From the NCBI GenBank assembly GCA_947626985.1, contig CANQUG010000001.1, positions 62,001 to 126,000 of the forward strand: a stretch of 64,000 nucleotides of DNA. The letters are read 5' to 3'. This DNA comes from an uncultured Lachnospiraceae bacterium (GTDB lineage: Bacteria > Bacillota > Clostridia > Lachnospirales > Lachnospiraceae). Made by a program: the position numbers and the translations under genes. Positions within the stretch are counted from its first letter, which is position 1. Each line of letters opens with the position of its first letter. The notes beneath the pieces were generated by a model that made no database searches, was not told the DNA's origin, and saw nothing but the letters and a program-made list of their open reading frames with translations. Positions 18,261-27,581 of the stretch are shown here, piece by piece.

Positions 18261-19082
18261 ATGAGAATTATAAATTTAATGGAAAATACGCAGAGCGCGC
18301 CCTGCTTCTGCGCGGAGCACGGATTAAGCTTTTACCTGGAAACGGAAAAACACAAGATTCTGGTGGATTCCGGCGCCAGCAGCGCCTTTCTGGAAAATGC
18401 CCGGATGCTTTCCGTGGATCTTTCCCAAGTGGATCTTATGGTTCTGAGCCACGGACATTACGACCATGCGGGAGGAATCCTGGGCTTTGCGGAGATCAAC
18501 CATAAAGCTCCCATCTATATGCAGAGAACGGCTGCAGGAGAATATATCAATGCGGAGCCGGGAAACGAGCATTATATCGGTATTGACCGCAAAATTCCGG
18601 ATCTGGCTCAGGTAAAGCTGATCGACGGAAATCTGAAACTGGACGATGGAATCTTTCTCTTTACCGGAGTGACGGGAAGGAGGATGTTTTCCAAAAGCAA
18701 CTTCAGACTGAAGATCCTCTCCCGGGGAGAACTGGTGCAGGACGATTTCCGTCATGAGCAGTATCTGGCGGTGGAGCAGGACGGAAAGATCTATCTGTTT
18801 TCCGGCTGCGCCCATAATGGAATCCTGAATATCCTGGACAAATTCCGTGAGCTCTTCCACAGAGACCCGGATGTGGTTCTCAGCGGGTTCCACTATATGA
18901 AGAAAACAGAGTACACCGGGGAAGAAATTCAGATCATCACAGATACGGCCAGGGAGCTGGCCGGTATGCACACGGTATTCTATACCGGACACTGCACCGG
19001 ATTTCCCGCTTATGAGCTGATGAAGCCCATTATGGGGGAGAACCTCCATATGGTACACAGCGGGGAGTGCCTGGATATCTGA
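18261..19082 (+). CDS. Metallo-beta-lactamase-fold hydrolase
   Basis: A 273-residue cytoplasmic MBL-fold protein. The dinuclear metal motif H-x-H-x-D-H is present as SHGHYDHAGG with His64, His66, Asp68 and His69. Further ligands are likely in FSGCAHNGI, LSGFHYM and YTGHCTG. The arrangement, with GCAHNGILNILD and a C-terminal GHCTG, matches the branch often annotated as dihydropteroate or methanopterin-related MBL proteins, whose real substrates in Firmicutes are not known. AGAGGAG precedes the ATG. It sits alone between the giant secreted protein and the two-component system, about 100 bases after the former, so read-through from that gene is possible. No pathway can be assigned. Confidence 0.75.
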   Translation: MRIINLMENTQSAPCFCAEHGLSFYLETEKHKILVDSGASSAFLENARMLSVDLSQVDLMVLSHGHYDHAGGILGFAEINHKAPIYMQRTAAGEYINAEPGNEHYIGIDRKIPDLAQVKLIDGNLKLDDGIFLFTGVTGRRMFSKSNFRLKILSRGELVQDDFRHEQYLAVEQDGKIYLFSGCAHNGILNILDKFRELFHRDPDVVLSGFHYMKKTEYTGEEIQIITDTARELAGMHTVFYTGHCTGFPAYELMKPIMGENLHMVHSGECLDI

Positions 19083-19083
19083 T

Positions 19084-19223
19084 GTCTGGACATATGTTCC
19101 GGCCGGAGCCTCCGTAATTTTTCTCTGAGGCGCCTGAATGTATAAATGTTTTGGATATATACTTCCGGCGCCTGCATTTCCGGCGCTGTATACGTGCCCG
19201 GGTCTATAATGTTTTGGACATAT
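19084..19223. repeat. Imperfect tandem repeat of about 64 bp
   Basis: TGGAYATAT recurs at 19087, 19152 and 19215, with related flanking sequence (TTCCGGC downstream, TATAAATG or TATAATG upstream), giving a period of 63-65 bases. A fourth copy at 19319 overlaps the promoter of the response regulator gene. The array begins directly after the stop codon of the MBL gene. Confidence 0.5.
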
Positions 19224-19253
19224 GGCGCCGCCTGCGGACAAACAGGCGGCGCC
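19224..19253. other. Perfect 11-bp GC-rich hairpin
   Basis: GGCGCCGCCTG (19224-19234) and CAGGCGGCGCC (19243-19253) pair perfectly around an eight-base loop. No U run follows, so it is either a weak terminator of the MBL transcript or a structural or regulatory element. Confidence 0.5.
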
Positions 19254-19300
19254 AATGAGAGTCCGGATAAAATTTCATACAAAAATCCGGAAATCACAGC

Positions 19301-19330
19301 TTGTGTCAGCGGTCTGTTTGGATATATACT
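19301..19330 (+). promoter_or_regulatory. Promoter of the two-component system
   Basis: TTGTGT (19301-19306) and TATACT (19325-19330) have an 18-base spacer. The -10 overlaps the fourth TGGATATAT motif of the upstream repeat, so the motif could be a regulator site. Confidence 0.5.
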
Positions 19331-19421
19331 ATACAAAAGGCCGGGGAAGGCGGACATACTGCCTGCCCGCTGTTTGTAACCATAAGAAACATCCACAGAA
19401 AGAAAGCGCTGTACAGATCCT

Positions 19422-21047
19422 ATGTTGAAAGTATTTTTAGTAGAAGACGAAGTTGTGATCCGAAACGGAATCAAGCACAGCATTCCGTGGGAGAGCGAAG
19501 GATTGGAATTTTCAGGGGAGGCCAGCGACGGAGAGCTGGCCTATCCTCTTATTATGAGGGAAAAACCGGATATTCTCATCACGGATATCCGCATGCCCTT
19601 TATGGACGGACTGGAGCTGAGCCGGATTGTAAAAAAGGCGCTGCCCCAGATCAAGATCATTATTCTCAGCGGTTATGATGAATTTGCCTATGCCAAAACC
19701 GCCATTGAGATCGGAGTGACCCGGTATCTGTTAAAACCCATCAGTTCCGCCAAGCTTCTTCAGGAGGTGAAGGAGGTGGCGGCGCTCATTGAGAAGGAGC
19801 GGGAGTACGACCGGATGCTGGAACGCTACCAGAAGGAGATGGAGGAGCATGTTCTTCTGGAAAGACAGAAGCTGTGGAATGCCCTCATCTCCAATGAGCT
19901 TTCCACGGTGGAGCTGCTGGAGAATGCCCGGAATGTGGGGATGGATCTCACAGCGCCTGCCTACCGGGTATTCCTGTTCAACACCATGACCCGGGATGAT
20001 TCCCCAGGCTGCTTCCGGGACGCCGTTGCCCTTTCCGACCGTGTGGTGGAGCTGTCCAGAGCCTGGGACCATATTCTCACCTTTGACAGAAGCCCGGAAG
20101 GGTGGGCCTTTCTCATCAAGGCCGAAACGGAGGCGGAAGCGGAGGAAAGCCTGAAGCAGTGTATCGGGGAACTGACTGTTCTGGTGAGAGAGTACCCGGA
20201 TATGGAGTATTTCGGAGGGGTGGGCACGGTGGTTCACCGTCCGAGAGACATCCGAAGCTCCTATAAGGAAGCAGGAAAGGCGTTTGCCGCCAGATTTTTT
20301 ACCGAGACCAATCAGATTGTGCGCTGTGAGGAGGTTCCGTCTCTCCATCGGAGGGGAGAGGGAAAGATCGACGTGAGTGTTCTCCGTTCCCACAAGTCTG
20401 AGCGGGAGCTGGTGGAAAGGTTTCTGAGAAACGGAACGCTGGAGGAGGTGGGAAATTTTCTGGAGGAATATTTCCTGGATATCGGCGAGGAAAACTGTCA
20501 GTCCCTGCTGTACAGACAGTACATCCTGATGGACCTGTATTTTTCCGTGACGGATTTTCTGGACAGTCTGAAGATCAGCAGGGACAGCCTGCCGGAGGAC
20601 TGCAGAGATATCAATGAGATCGCCGGAAGCGGTTCCGCCGCTCTTCCGGAGATGCGCAAAAAGGTGGAGACTCTTTTTACGGAGACCATGAAGCTGAGGG
20701 ATCATAATTCCATGAAGCGTTACGGCGTGATCCTGGAGGAGGCCCGGGCGTTTATTCAGGAGAATTACCAGCGGGAGGATATGTCCCTGAACACGGTAGC
20801 CTCTCAGGTCAATGTGAGTCCCAGCTACTTCAGTACGATCTTCAGCGCTCAGACGGGACAGACCTTCGTGGAGTATCTGACCTCCGTGCGTCTGGAAAAG
20901 GCGAAGGAGCTGCTGATGTGTTCTTCCATGAGAACCGCCGAGATCGGCTACGAGGTGGGGTATAAGGATTCCCATTATTTCAGCTACATTTTCAAAAAGG
21001 TGGTGGGATGCAGCCCCAAGGAATATAAGAACCGCAGGAAAGAGTAA
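19422..21047 (+). CDS. YesN-type response regulator with AraC output domain
   Basis: A 541-residue DNA-binding response regulator. The receiver domain (1-120) has VFLVEDE, the phospho-acceptor Asp55 in DILITDIRMP, and KP at the end of its fifth strand. A middle region of about 300 residues with no named domain follows, and the C-terminal 100 residues form an AraC double helix-turn-helix (IQENYQREDMSLNTVASQV, IGYEVGYKDSHYFSYIFKK). This architecture pairs with YesM kinases to activate sugar uptake genes. The partner kinase starts four bases after its stop. The likely target is the ABC transporter operon at 22.7 kb. No good Shine-Dalgarno lies before the ATG, but MLKVFLVEDE is the expected receiver start. 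Confidence 0.9.
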   Translation: MLKVFLVEDEVVIRNGIKHSIPWESEGLEFSGEASDGELAYPLIMREKPDILITDIRMPFMDGLELSRIVKKALPQIKIIILSGYDEFAYAKTAIEIGVTRYLLKPISSAKLLQEVKEVAALIEKEREYDRMLERYQKEMEEHVLLERQKLWNALISNELSTVELLENARNVGMDLTAPAYRVFLFNTMTRDDSPGCFRDAVALSDRVVELSRAWDHILTFDRSPEGWAFLIKAETEAEAEESLKQCIGELTVLVREYPDMEYFGGVGTVVHRPRDIRSSYKEAGKAFAARFFTETNQIVRCEEVPSLHRRGEGKIDVSVLRSHKSERELVERFLRNGTLEEVGNFLEEYFLDIGEENCQSLLYRQYILMDLYFSVTDFLDSLKISRDSLPEDCRDINEIAGSGSAALPEMRKKVETLFTETMKLRDHNSMKRYGVILEEARAFIQENYQREDMSLNTVASQVNVSPSYFSTIFSAQTGQTFVEYLTSVRLEKAKELLMCSSMRTAEIGYEVGYKDSHYFSYIFKKVVGCSPKEYKNRRKE

Positions 21048-21051
21048 GGCC

Positions 21052-22509
21052 ATGGTTTCAAAAAATTCTTCCCTATATAAAAGACTGAATATGCTGCTGT
21101 TTCTGTGCGTCACGCCCTTTACCGTCATGATCATCTATCTTTTGTCCATGACGTACCGGTTTTCCGAGCGCTACGATGTGATCGTAAACAACATTACCAG
21201 CGCCAACGAGTACAGCATCGATTTTAAAGAAGATCTGGATTATGCCATGTATGTGATCGTGGTAAATTCCGAGAGAGCCTCCGAGATCGTGGATACGGAT
21301 CCCCACGAGCTGATCGAGGAGGCCAGAGGCGTGTTTCAGAAGCTGTCCCAGACTGCGGACAGGGATTATGCCAGAACCCAGCTGGCGAGAATCGTGAAGA
21401 GTCTGAATATTCTGGAGGAACGGGTGCAGGAGATCGAGGATGACGCTCAGGTGGTAGGCATGTACGATACCAACATGCAGCGTCTGGATCTGAACATCCG
21501 TATTCTGACAGAACTGATCGAGGAGCAGGTTCAGGATTATATTTATCATGAGGCGGAGAATCTGGAGAGTCTGAGGGAAGGCGTGCGTTCGGATGTGGCA
21601 TGGACCCTTCGGATCGGTATTGTGGTGTGCGTCGTTGTGGGCTGCGTGGCGCTGCTGCTGTGCAGACTCAGTATTTCCCGGCTGAAGGAGGGAATCCAGC
21701 AGCTGCGCATGGTTACCAGAAAGGCCGGGCATGGAGACTTCAAGGTCCGTGCGGAAATTGAAAAAAGCGATGAGGAGCTGGCGGAGCTGGGGGAAGGCTT
21801 TAATCAGATGGTGGAAAGAATCGGGAATCTGGTGGAGGATATCCGGGTGGAGCAGCTGAACCTGCGGGCCACGGAGCAGAAGCTCCTCCAGGCCCAGATC
21901 AATCCTCATTTTCTCTATAATACCCTGGATACCATTATCTGGCTGGCGGAATCCAATCAGAAGGAGCAGGTGGTGATGATGGTGTCCGCTTTGTCGGACT
22001 TTTTCCGGACGACTCTGAGCAAGGGGCGGGATTACATTACTGTCATGGAGGAGGAGTCCCACATCCGCAGTTATCTGAAGATTCAGCAGTTCCGTTATCA
22101 GGATATCCTGGATTATGAGATTGATATTCCCAAGGAGCTGCATCCGTACCAGATTCTGAAGCTGACCCTGCAGCCTCTGGTGGAGAACGCCCTTTATCAC
22201 GGGATCAAAAACAAGAGGGGGAAGGGATACATCCGCGTTACCGGGGAAAAGGAATCGGGAAGGCTGGTGTTTCTCGTGAAGGACAACGGTCTGGGCATGG
22301 ATGAGGAGCGCCTGTCGCAGGTGCGCGCCGCCATGAATAAAGGAGATACCTCCTCGGATCCTTCCGGCTTCGGCCTGTTTAACGTGGTGCAGAGGATCAA
22401 GCTGAATTACGGCGCAGAGTACGGCGTGTGGATTTCCAGTACCTACATGGAAGGAACGGAGGTACGGGTGGAAATTCCCATGATAAAGAATACAGAGAAC
22501 GGGAAATAA
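21052..22509 (+). CDS. YesM-type sensor histidine kinase
   Basis: A 485-residue membrane kinase. One membrane segment lies near residues 12-32 (LLFLCVTPFTVMIIYLLSM) and a second near 185-205 (IGIVVCVVVGCVALLLC), framing a helical extracellular sensor of about 150 residues. A HAMP-like linker leads to the His_kinase domain, where His286 in QINPHFLYNTLD is the phospho-acceptor. The ATPase part shows LQPLVENALYHGIKNK and GLGMDEERL. The small all-helical sensor is of the type that senses a binding protein or membrane signal rather than a classic Cache domain. It is translated with the response regulator gene and lies directly upstream of two sugar-binding proteins, so one of these may deliver the signal. 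Confidence 0.9.
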   Translation: MVSKNSSLYKRLNMLLFLCVTPFTVMIIYLLSMTYRFSERYDVIVNNITSANEYSIDFKEDLDYAMYVIVVNSERASEIVDTDPHELIEEARGVFQKLSQTADRDYARTQLARIVKSLNILEERVQEIEDDAQVVGMYDTNMQRLDLNIRILTELIEEQVQDYIYHEAENLESLREGVRSDVAWTLRIGIVVCVVVGCVALLLCRLSISRLKEGIQQLRMVTRKAGHGDFKVRAEIEKSDEELAELGEGFNQMVERIGNLVEDIRVEQLNLRATEQKLLQAQINPHFLYNTLDTIIWLAESNQKEQVVMMVSALSDFFRTTLSKGRDYITVMEEESHIRSYLKIQQFRYQDILDYEIDIPKELHPYQILKLTLQPLVENALYHGIKNKRGKGYIRVTGEKESGRLVFLVKDNGLGMDEERLSQVRAAMNKGDTSSDPSGFGLFNVVQRIKLNYGAEYGVWISSTYMEGTEVRVEIPMIKNTENGK

Positions 22510-22647
22510 GCGTTTTGATGGGATAATCATAAAAAATATAACTTTTTTTGAAAGAAACACAACTTTTTTTCACCGGCGGATCATTTTTGAAAAAAATATT
22601 CTACATATTACTAAAATCCTTCCGTATCCCGTCCTGAAAAAATTGTA

Positions 22648-22653
22648 TATAAT
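22648..22653 (+). promoter_or_regulatory. -10 box before the sugar-binding protein gene, no -35
   Basis: TATAAT lies about 60 bases before the start, but the sequence 17 bases upstream (TATCCC) does not resemble a -35 hexamer. This is what one expects of a promoter that needs an activator, plausibly the AraC-type response regulator just upstream. Confidence 0.45.
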
Positions 22654-22715
22654 TAATTCATGCTCCGGGAGGGAGTAAAGAACGAAAATATATAAAAACA
22701 GGAGGAATTGAAACA

Positions 22716-23729
22716 ATGAAGAAGAAATTAGCTCTGATCGCTGTAGCAGCAGCCGCTCTGTGCGCAACCAGCATGCCCGTATTCGCTGGCGACGATCTTA
22801 TCACCATCGGCTTCGCTCAGGTAGGACATGAGTCTGACTGGCGTACCGCTTCCACTCAGTCCGCACAGGCAGTTTTCTCCGCTGAGAACGGATATGACCT
22901 TCAGTTCGTAGACTGCGACAATGACTCTGCGGCTCAGCTTGAGGCAGTTCGCGGATTCATTGAGCAGGATGTAGATTACATCATCATCGACCCCATCGTT
23001 GCCACCGGCTGGGACACCGTTCTTACCGAGTGCGAGGACGCCGGTATTCCGGTTATCGTAATCGACCGTACCATCGACGACTCTGACAAATATGTTTCAT
23101 GGGTTGGATCCAACTTCTTAACAGAAGGTATCGCATGCGGCGAATGGCTGAAAGCTTACGCCGAGGCCAAGGGGATCGAGGAGATCAACGCTCTGGTAAT
23201 CGAGGGAACCAATGGTTCTTCCGCTCAGATCGGACGTACCGATGGCTTCAATCAGGTAGCCGAGGAGAACGGCTGGAACATTCTGGATTCTCAGGACGGC
23301 GACTTCACCCAGAACGGCGGCCAGGAAGTTATGGAATCCTACTGCAAGAGCTATGAAGGACAGTTTAACGTAGTCATCTGCCAGAACGACAACGAAGCAT
23401 TCGGCGCTATGGATGCCATGAAGGCAGCAGGCGTTTCCTATGGCCCCAACGGTGATGTAGTTCTTGTTTCCTTCGACGGCAACAGACCCGCTATGGAATC
23501 CCTCCTTGCAGGCGACCTTACCGCTGTATTCGAGTGCAACCCGCTGGCAGCTCCCGATGTAGAGAAGGTTATCCAGCAGCTGGAAGCAGGCGAGACTCCC
23601 GAGAAGGAAATCTACATGGTTGAGGGATGGTTCGCAAATGAGGACGTTGTTTCCTCCATCACCATCGACGGCGAAGAGCAGCCCGTTACCCAGATGACTC
23701 AGGAAGTTCTTGACGCACGTGCATATTAA
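22716..23729 (+). CDS. YtfQ-like sugar ABC transporter substrate-binding protein, released form
   Basis: A 337-residue type I periplasmic-binding-fold protein. The N-terminus KKKLALIAVAAAALCATSMPVFA is a signal peptide with a signal peptidase I site. There is no proper lipobox, which is unusual for a Gram-positive binding protein. The mature part has GFAQVGHESDWRTASTQS, DYIIIDPIVATGWD and GTNGSSAQIGRTDGF, which are hallmarks of the YtfQ (galactofuranose-binding) branch. AGGAGG precedes the ATG. A terminator-like hairpin at 23795 separates it from the ATPase and permease genes, which should let it be made in excess. A lipoprotein paralogue closes the cluster at 27582. Galactofuranose is the nearest characterised ligand, and other furanoses or pentoses are possible. 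Confidence 0.88.
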   Translation: MKKKLALIAVAAAALCATSMPVFAGDDLITIGFAQVGHESDWRTASTQSAQAVFSAENGYDLQFVDCDNDSAAQLEAVRGFIEQDVDYIIIDPIVATGWDTVLTECEDAGIPVIVIDRTIDDSDKYVSWVGSNFLTEGIACGEWLKAYAEAKGIEEINALVIEGTNGSSAQIGRTDGFNQVAEENGWNILDSQDGDFTQNGGQEVMESYCKSYEGQFNVVICQNDNEAFGAMDAMKAAGVSYGPNGDVVLVSFDGNRPAMESLLAGDLTAVFECNPLAAPDVEKVIQQLEAGETPEKEIYMVEGWFANEDVVSSITIDGEEQPVTQMTQEVLDARAY

Positions 23730-23794
23730 TCCGCGGCGGCAGAAAGATTGTGGAAAAACTCCACAGATGAAATATGATTGATCCGTAATTTTCG

Positions 23795-23830
23795 GAAGGG
23801 AGTTCGAAAAATGGGACTCCCTTCTTTTTA
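23795..23830 (+). terminator. Attenuating terminator between binding-protein gene and transporter genes
   Basis: GAAGGGAGT (23795-23803) pairs with ACTCCCTTC (23816-23824), followed by TTTTTATA. It is a textbook intrinsic terminator located inside the transport operon, so partial read-through is expected. Confidence 0.8.
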
Positions 23831-23930
23831 TAAAACGGGAAACAGCCGGAACCGGAGGAGGAAGCTTCCGGCGCCGCGGCGCGAAAGGCCGCTGACGGCT
23901 GTGGACCTGTGATGAGGAAAGGAAAGGACT

Positions 23931-25451
23931 ATGGAAAATAATGTTGTATTGACCATGCGGGGCATTACGATGACCTTTCCCGGCGTCAAGGCACTGGACC
24001 ATGTGGATTTTACCCTGCGCAAAGGCGAGATTCACGCTCTCATGGGAGAAAACGGAGCGGGAAAGTCCACGCTGATCAAATGCCTGACGGGTATCAACGC
24101 ATTTGAGGCCGGGGAGATTCATGTGGACGGCATCGAGGGACCGGTGGTAAATCATTCTACGATGGACGCCCAGAAAAAAGGCATCGCCACCGTGTATCAG
24201 GAGGTAAACCTCTGTCCCAACTTAAGCGTGGCGGAGAACCTGTTTATCGGACGCGAGCCCAGAACCAGGTTCGGCACCATCGACTGGAAGACCATGATCC
24301 GGAAATCTCAGAAGATCATGGACGATCTGGATATGAACATTGACGTCACTCAGAATCTGGAGGAGTATTCCCTGGCTCTCCAGCAGATGATCGCCATCGC
24401 CCGCGCGGTGGATATGGAGTCCAAGGTGCTGATTCTGGATGAGCCCACCTCCTCCCTGGACGACAACGAGGTGGAGAAGCTGTTCAGGCTGATGAACCGT
24501 CTGAAATCCCAGGGTGTTGGAATTGTCTTCGTAACGCATTTCCTGGAGCAGGTGTATGCCGTCTGCGACAGGATTACCGTTCTCCGAAACGGACAGCTGG
24601 TAGGGGAATACCTGGTGGAGGAGCTGCCCAGGGTGAAGCTGGTAGCGGCTATGATGGGCAAGGATTTTGACGATCTGGCAGCCATCAAGTCCGGGGAAAC
24701 TCCGGACTTCTCCCATGCAGAGGTTCTGATCGACGCCAAGGGATTAAGCCACCGCGGCACCATCAAGCCCTTTGATTTGGAGATACATAAAGGCGAAGTG
24801 GTAGGCCTTACGGGACTTCTGGGTTCCGGGCGAAGCGAGCTGGCAAGAGTGATTTACGGCGCTGACAAAAATCAGACCGGTACCCTGAAGGTAGGCGGAA
24901 AAGAAGCGAAGATCAATGCGCCCATCGACGCCATGAATCTGGGAATGGGACTTCTCCCTGACGACAGAAAGGCGGAGGGAATCATCGGCGATCTGTCTGT
25001 CCGTGAGAATATCATCCTTGCCCTCCAGGCCAGGAGAGGCATGTTCAAGCTCCTTCCCATGAGCAAACAGATCGAGATCGCGGATCAGTATATCGATGCG
25101 GTTCAGATCAAAACCGCGAGCCGGGAGTCCCTGATCAAACAGCTCTCCGGCGGAAATCAGCAGAAGGTGATCCTGGCCCGCTGGCTGGCCACCAATCCGG
25201 ATTTCCTGATTCTGGATGAGCCCACCAGAGGTATCGACGTGGGAACCAAGACGGAGATCCAGAAGCTGGTGCTGAAGCTGGCCGGAGAGGGAAAGAGCAT
25301 TATGTTCATTTCCTCCGAGATCGACGAGATGCTTCGTACCTGTTCCAAGCTGGGCGTTATGCGCGACGGCGCCAAGGTGGGAGAGATCACCGAGGATCTT
25401 ACCCAGGAACACGTGATGAAAGCGATTGCAGGAGGTGGATCAAATGAGTAA
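23931..25451 (+). CDS. Sugar ABC transporter ATPase with two ABC domains (YtfR/RbsA type)
   Basis: A 506-residue cytoplasmic ATPase that powers sugar import. The first nucleotide-binding domain has Walker A GENGAGKSTLIK, signature YSLALQQMIAIARA and Walker B VLILDEPTSS. The second has the degenerate Walker A GLLGSGRSELARVIYG usual for this class, signature LSGGNQQKVILARWL and FLILDEPTRGIDVG. Length and arrangement match RbsA, XylG, MglA and YtfR. The stop codon overlaps the start of the first permease by eight bases, a sign of translational coupling. It works with the two permeases that follow and with one or both binding proteins in the cluster. Confidence 0.93.
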   Translation: MENNVVLTMRGITMTFPGVKALDHVDFTLRKGEIHALMGENGAGKSTLIKCLTGINAFEAGEIHVDGIEGPVVNHSTMDAQKKGIATVYQEVNLCPNLSVAENLFIGREPRTRFGTIDWKTMIRKSQKIMDDLDMNIDVTQNLEEYSLALQQMIAIARAVDMESKVLILDEPTSSLDDNEVEKLFRLMNRLKSQGVGIVFVTHFLEQVYAVCDRITVLRNGQLVGEYLVEELPRVKLVAAMMGKDFDDLAAIKSGETPDFSHAEVLIDAKGLSHRGTIKPFDLEIHKGEVVGLTGLLGSGRSELARVIYGADKNQTGTLKVGGKEAKINAPIDAMNLGMGLLPDDRKAEGIIGDLSVRENIILALQARRGMFKLLPMSKQIEIADQYIDAVQIKTASRESLIKQLSGGNQQKVILARWLATNPDFLILDEPTRGIDVGTKTEIQKLVLKLAGEGKSIMFISSEIDEMLRTCSKLGVMRDGAKVGEITEDLTQEHVMKAIAGGGSNE

Positions 25452-26511
25452 TATCAAAAAGCTTACCAGTAAGAGGCTGTTTCTTCCTGTGTTCTGTATG
25501 CTGCTGGTGATGATGGTGAACATTCTGTTCGACCTGTTCAGCGGCAACTTCCCCTTCAGCTTCTTCACGATTTCCGTTCGCAACGGAGTACTGTTCGGAC
25601 GTCTGATCGACGTGCTGAACCGCGGCAGTGAGATCGCCATTCTGGCCATCGGCATGACTCTGGTGGTATCCTCCTCCGCCGGAACGGATATTTCCGTTGG
25701 TTCCGTGATGTCCCTTTCCGCGGCCTTCTGCTGTATGCTTCTGGCCGGCTACGGCGTGTCATCCGCCAACGAACTGGCAGTTCCCCTTATCGTGGGCGTT
25801 CTGGCCGGTATCCTTATGGGATGCTTCTGCGGCGCGATCAACGGCGCCCTGGTGGCTTATCTGAACGTGCAGCCCATGGTGGCGACATTGATTCTGTATT
25901 CGGCGGCCCGGGCAGTGGGACTTCTTCTCTGCAACAACCTGATCGTGTATGTGCGTGACGATTCCTTCAAGTTCTTCGGCGGATTCTGCGGATTTATTCC
26001 TACGCCCATCGTGATCGCTGCCATCTGTATCGTGGTGGTTTCGCTGGTTCTGAAAAAGACGGCGCTGGGACTTTATGTGCAGAGCGTCGGTATTAATAAG
26101 AAAGCTTCCCGCATCGCGGGTCTGAATTCCGCAAGAATCATTTTCCTGTGTTATGTGGTCAGCGGTCTGTGCGCGGGTATTGCCGGAATCGTGGCGGCTT
26201 CCCGTATCAGCTCCGCGGACTCCAACAACATCGGTCTGAGCTATGAGCTGGACGCCATCCTCTCCGTAGCTCTGGGCGGAAACAGTCTGGGCGGCGGTAA
26301 ATTCAGCCTTGCCGGTTCCGTGATCGGCGCTTATACCATTCAGGCGATCACCACCACACTGTTTGCCATCGGTGTTTCCACCGACCAGGCGCCTGTATAC
26401 AAGGCCATCATCGTAATCATCATCGTGGCTATCCAGGCGACGCCTCTGAAGGATTATTTCAGACAGAGATCTGCCAAAAAGGCGACTCTGAAAGGGGGTG
26501 CGGTAAGATGA
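25444..26511 (+). CDS. Sugar ABC transporter permease (YtfT-like)
   Basis: A 355-residue membrane permease of the ribose/galactofuranose type, with about eight to ten hydrophobic segments. Typical elements are LAIGMTLVVSSSAGTDISVGSVMSLSA early in the chain and LSVALGGNSLGGGKFSLAGSVIGA near the end. The ATG at 25444 follows GGAGGTGGATCAA, which makes it a better start than an earlier in-frame ATG at 25426 inside the ATPase gene. It overlaps the ATPase stop by eight bases and the next permease by four, so all three genes are tightly coupled. Two different permeases indicate a heterodimeric channel, as in YtfT/YjfF. Confidence 0.92.
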   Translation: MSNIKKLTSKRLFLPVFCMLLVMMVNILFDLFSGNFPFSFFTISVRNGVLFGRLIDVLNRGSEIAILAIGMTLVVSSSAGTDISVGSVMSLSAAFCCMLLAGYGVSSANELAVPLIVGVLAGILMGCFCGAINGALVAYLNVQPMVATLILYSAARAVGLLLCNNLIVYVRDDSFKFFGGFCGFIPTPIVIAAICIVVVSLVLKKTALGLYVQSVGINKKASRIAGLNSARIIFLCYVVSGLCAGIAGIVAASRISSADSNNIGLSYELDAILSVALGGNSLGGGKFSLAGSVIGAYTIQAITTTLFAIGVSTDQAPVYKAIIVIIIVAIQATPLKDYFRQRSAKKATLKGGAVR

Positions 26512-27521
26512 AAAAGAAAATCAACAGCAATACGCTGCTTCTTCTGATCACCATAGCGCTGTTCTGCGCGATGTATATTATAGGCTGCATCATCTATGCG
26601 GATAAGGGCTTTACCCATTTGCAGACATTTTTGAACATTCTGATCAATAACTCCGGTCTTCTGTGCGTGGCCTGCGGCATGACCTGCGTGATGCTGACGG
26701 CGGGCATCGATATTTCCGTGGGTTCTCTCATTGCCATGGACTGTATGTTCCTGGCGGTGGGTATGGAAAACTGGCATATGAGTCCGGTGGTTCTGATTCC
26801 CCTGGTTCTCATTATCGGCATCGTGTTCGGCGCAGTTCAGGGATTTTTCATCAGTTATCTGGAGATTCAGCCCTTCATCGTGACCATGGCCGGAATGTTC
26901 TTTGCCCGTGGTATGACTGCCATGATCTATTCCAAGCAGATTTCCGTGAGCAGCAACGAGCTGTTCAAAAAGCTGGCGAATATCAAGATCGAATTCCCCT
27001 TCGGTTCCTATGTGAACAGGAAGGGCGTGGAGCAGATTCCCTATATCCGTATCCACGTGATCATAGCGCTGGTTGTGCTGGTGGTGGTGTTCCTCATGCT
27101 TCGCTATACGAAGTTCGGACGCAGCCTTTACGCGGTAGGCGGAAATGAGCAGTCAGCCATTATGATGGGTCTGGATGTAAAGAAGACGAAGCTGAAGGCT
27201 TACATTTTGTCTTCCTTCCTCTGCTCCATCGGCGGTATCTGCTATTGTATGAATACCATGTCCGGAAGCGTGCAGCAGGCTCTGGGCCTGGAGATGGACG
27301 CCATCGCATCCTCCGTTATCGGCGGTACGCTGCTGACCGGCGGTGTGGGAAATGTGATCGGTTCCTTCTTCGGCGTGCTGATCAACGGTACGATTTCCAC
27401 TCTGGTAAAGACCAACGGAAAGCTTCTGAGCTCTTGGTCCAGCATTGCGGTGGCGGCTCTTCTGTGCTTCTTCATCGTGCTGCAGAGTGTGTTTGCCAAG
27501 ATTAAAGACAGTAAAAAGTAA
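26508..27521 (+). CDS. Sugar ABC transporter permease (YjfF-like)
   Basis: A 337-residue second permease. It shares the family signatures ACGMTCVMLTAGIDISVGSL and SSVIGGTLLTGGVGNVIGS with its partner but is clearly divergent, as YjfF is from YtfT. Its ATG overlaps the stop of the preceding gene (ATGA) and is preceded by AAGGGGGTG. About nine hydrophobic segments are visible. A 60-base gap separates it from the lipoprotein gene, which therefore belongs to the same transcript. It forms the membrane channel with the YtfT-like subunit. Confidence 0.92.
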   Translation: MKKKINSNTLLLLITIALFCAMYIIGCIIYADKGFTHLQTFLNILINNSGLLCVACGMTCVMLTAGIDISVGSLIAMDCMFLAVGMENWHMSPVVLIPLVLIIGIVFGAVQGFFISYLEIQPFIVTMAGMFFARGMTAMIYSKQISVSSNELFKKLANIKIEFPFGSYVNRKGVEQIPYIRIHVIIALVVLVVVFLMLRYTKFGRSLYAVGGNEQSAIMMGLDVKKTKLKAYILSSFLCSIGGICYCMNTMSGSVQQALGLEMDAIASSVIGGTLLTGGVGNVIGSFFGVLINGTISTLVKTNGKLLSSWSSIAVAALLCFFIVLQSVFAKIKDSKK

Positions 27522-27581
27522 AAAGGAGGGGGCTGTTGTGCAGGGATCCAACAGTCCCTTCAGTGGTTCAAGGAGACCGGA

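Noticed and set aside
22716..22790. Lipoprotein signal in the first sugar-binding protein
   Set aside because: The cysteine in AAALCATS is preceded by A-A-L, which does not fit the L-A/S-G/A-C lipobox. VFA-GD is a good signal peptidase I site.
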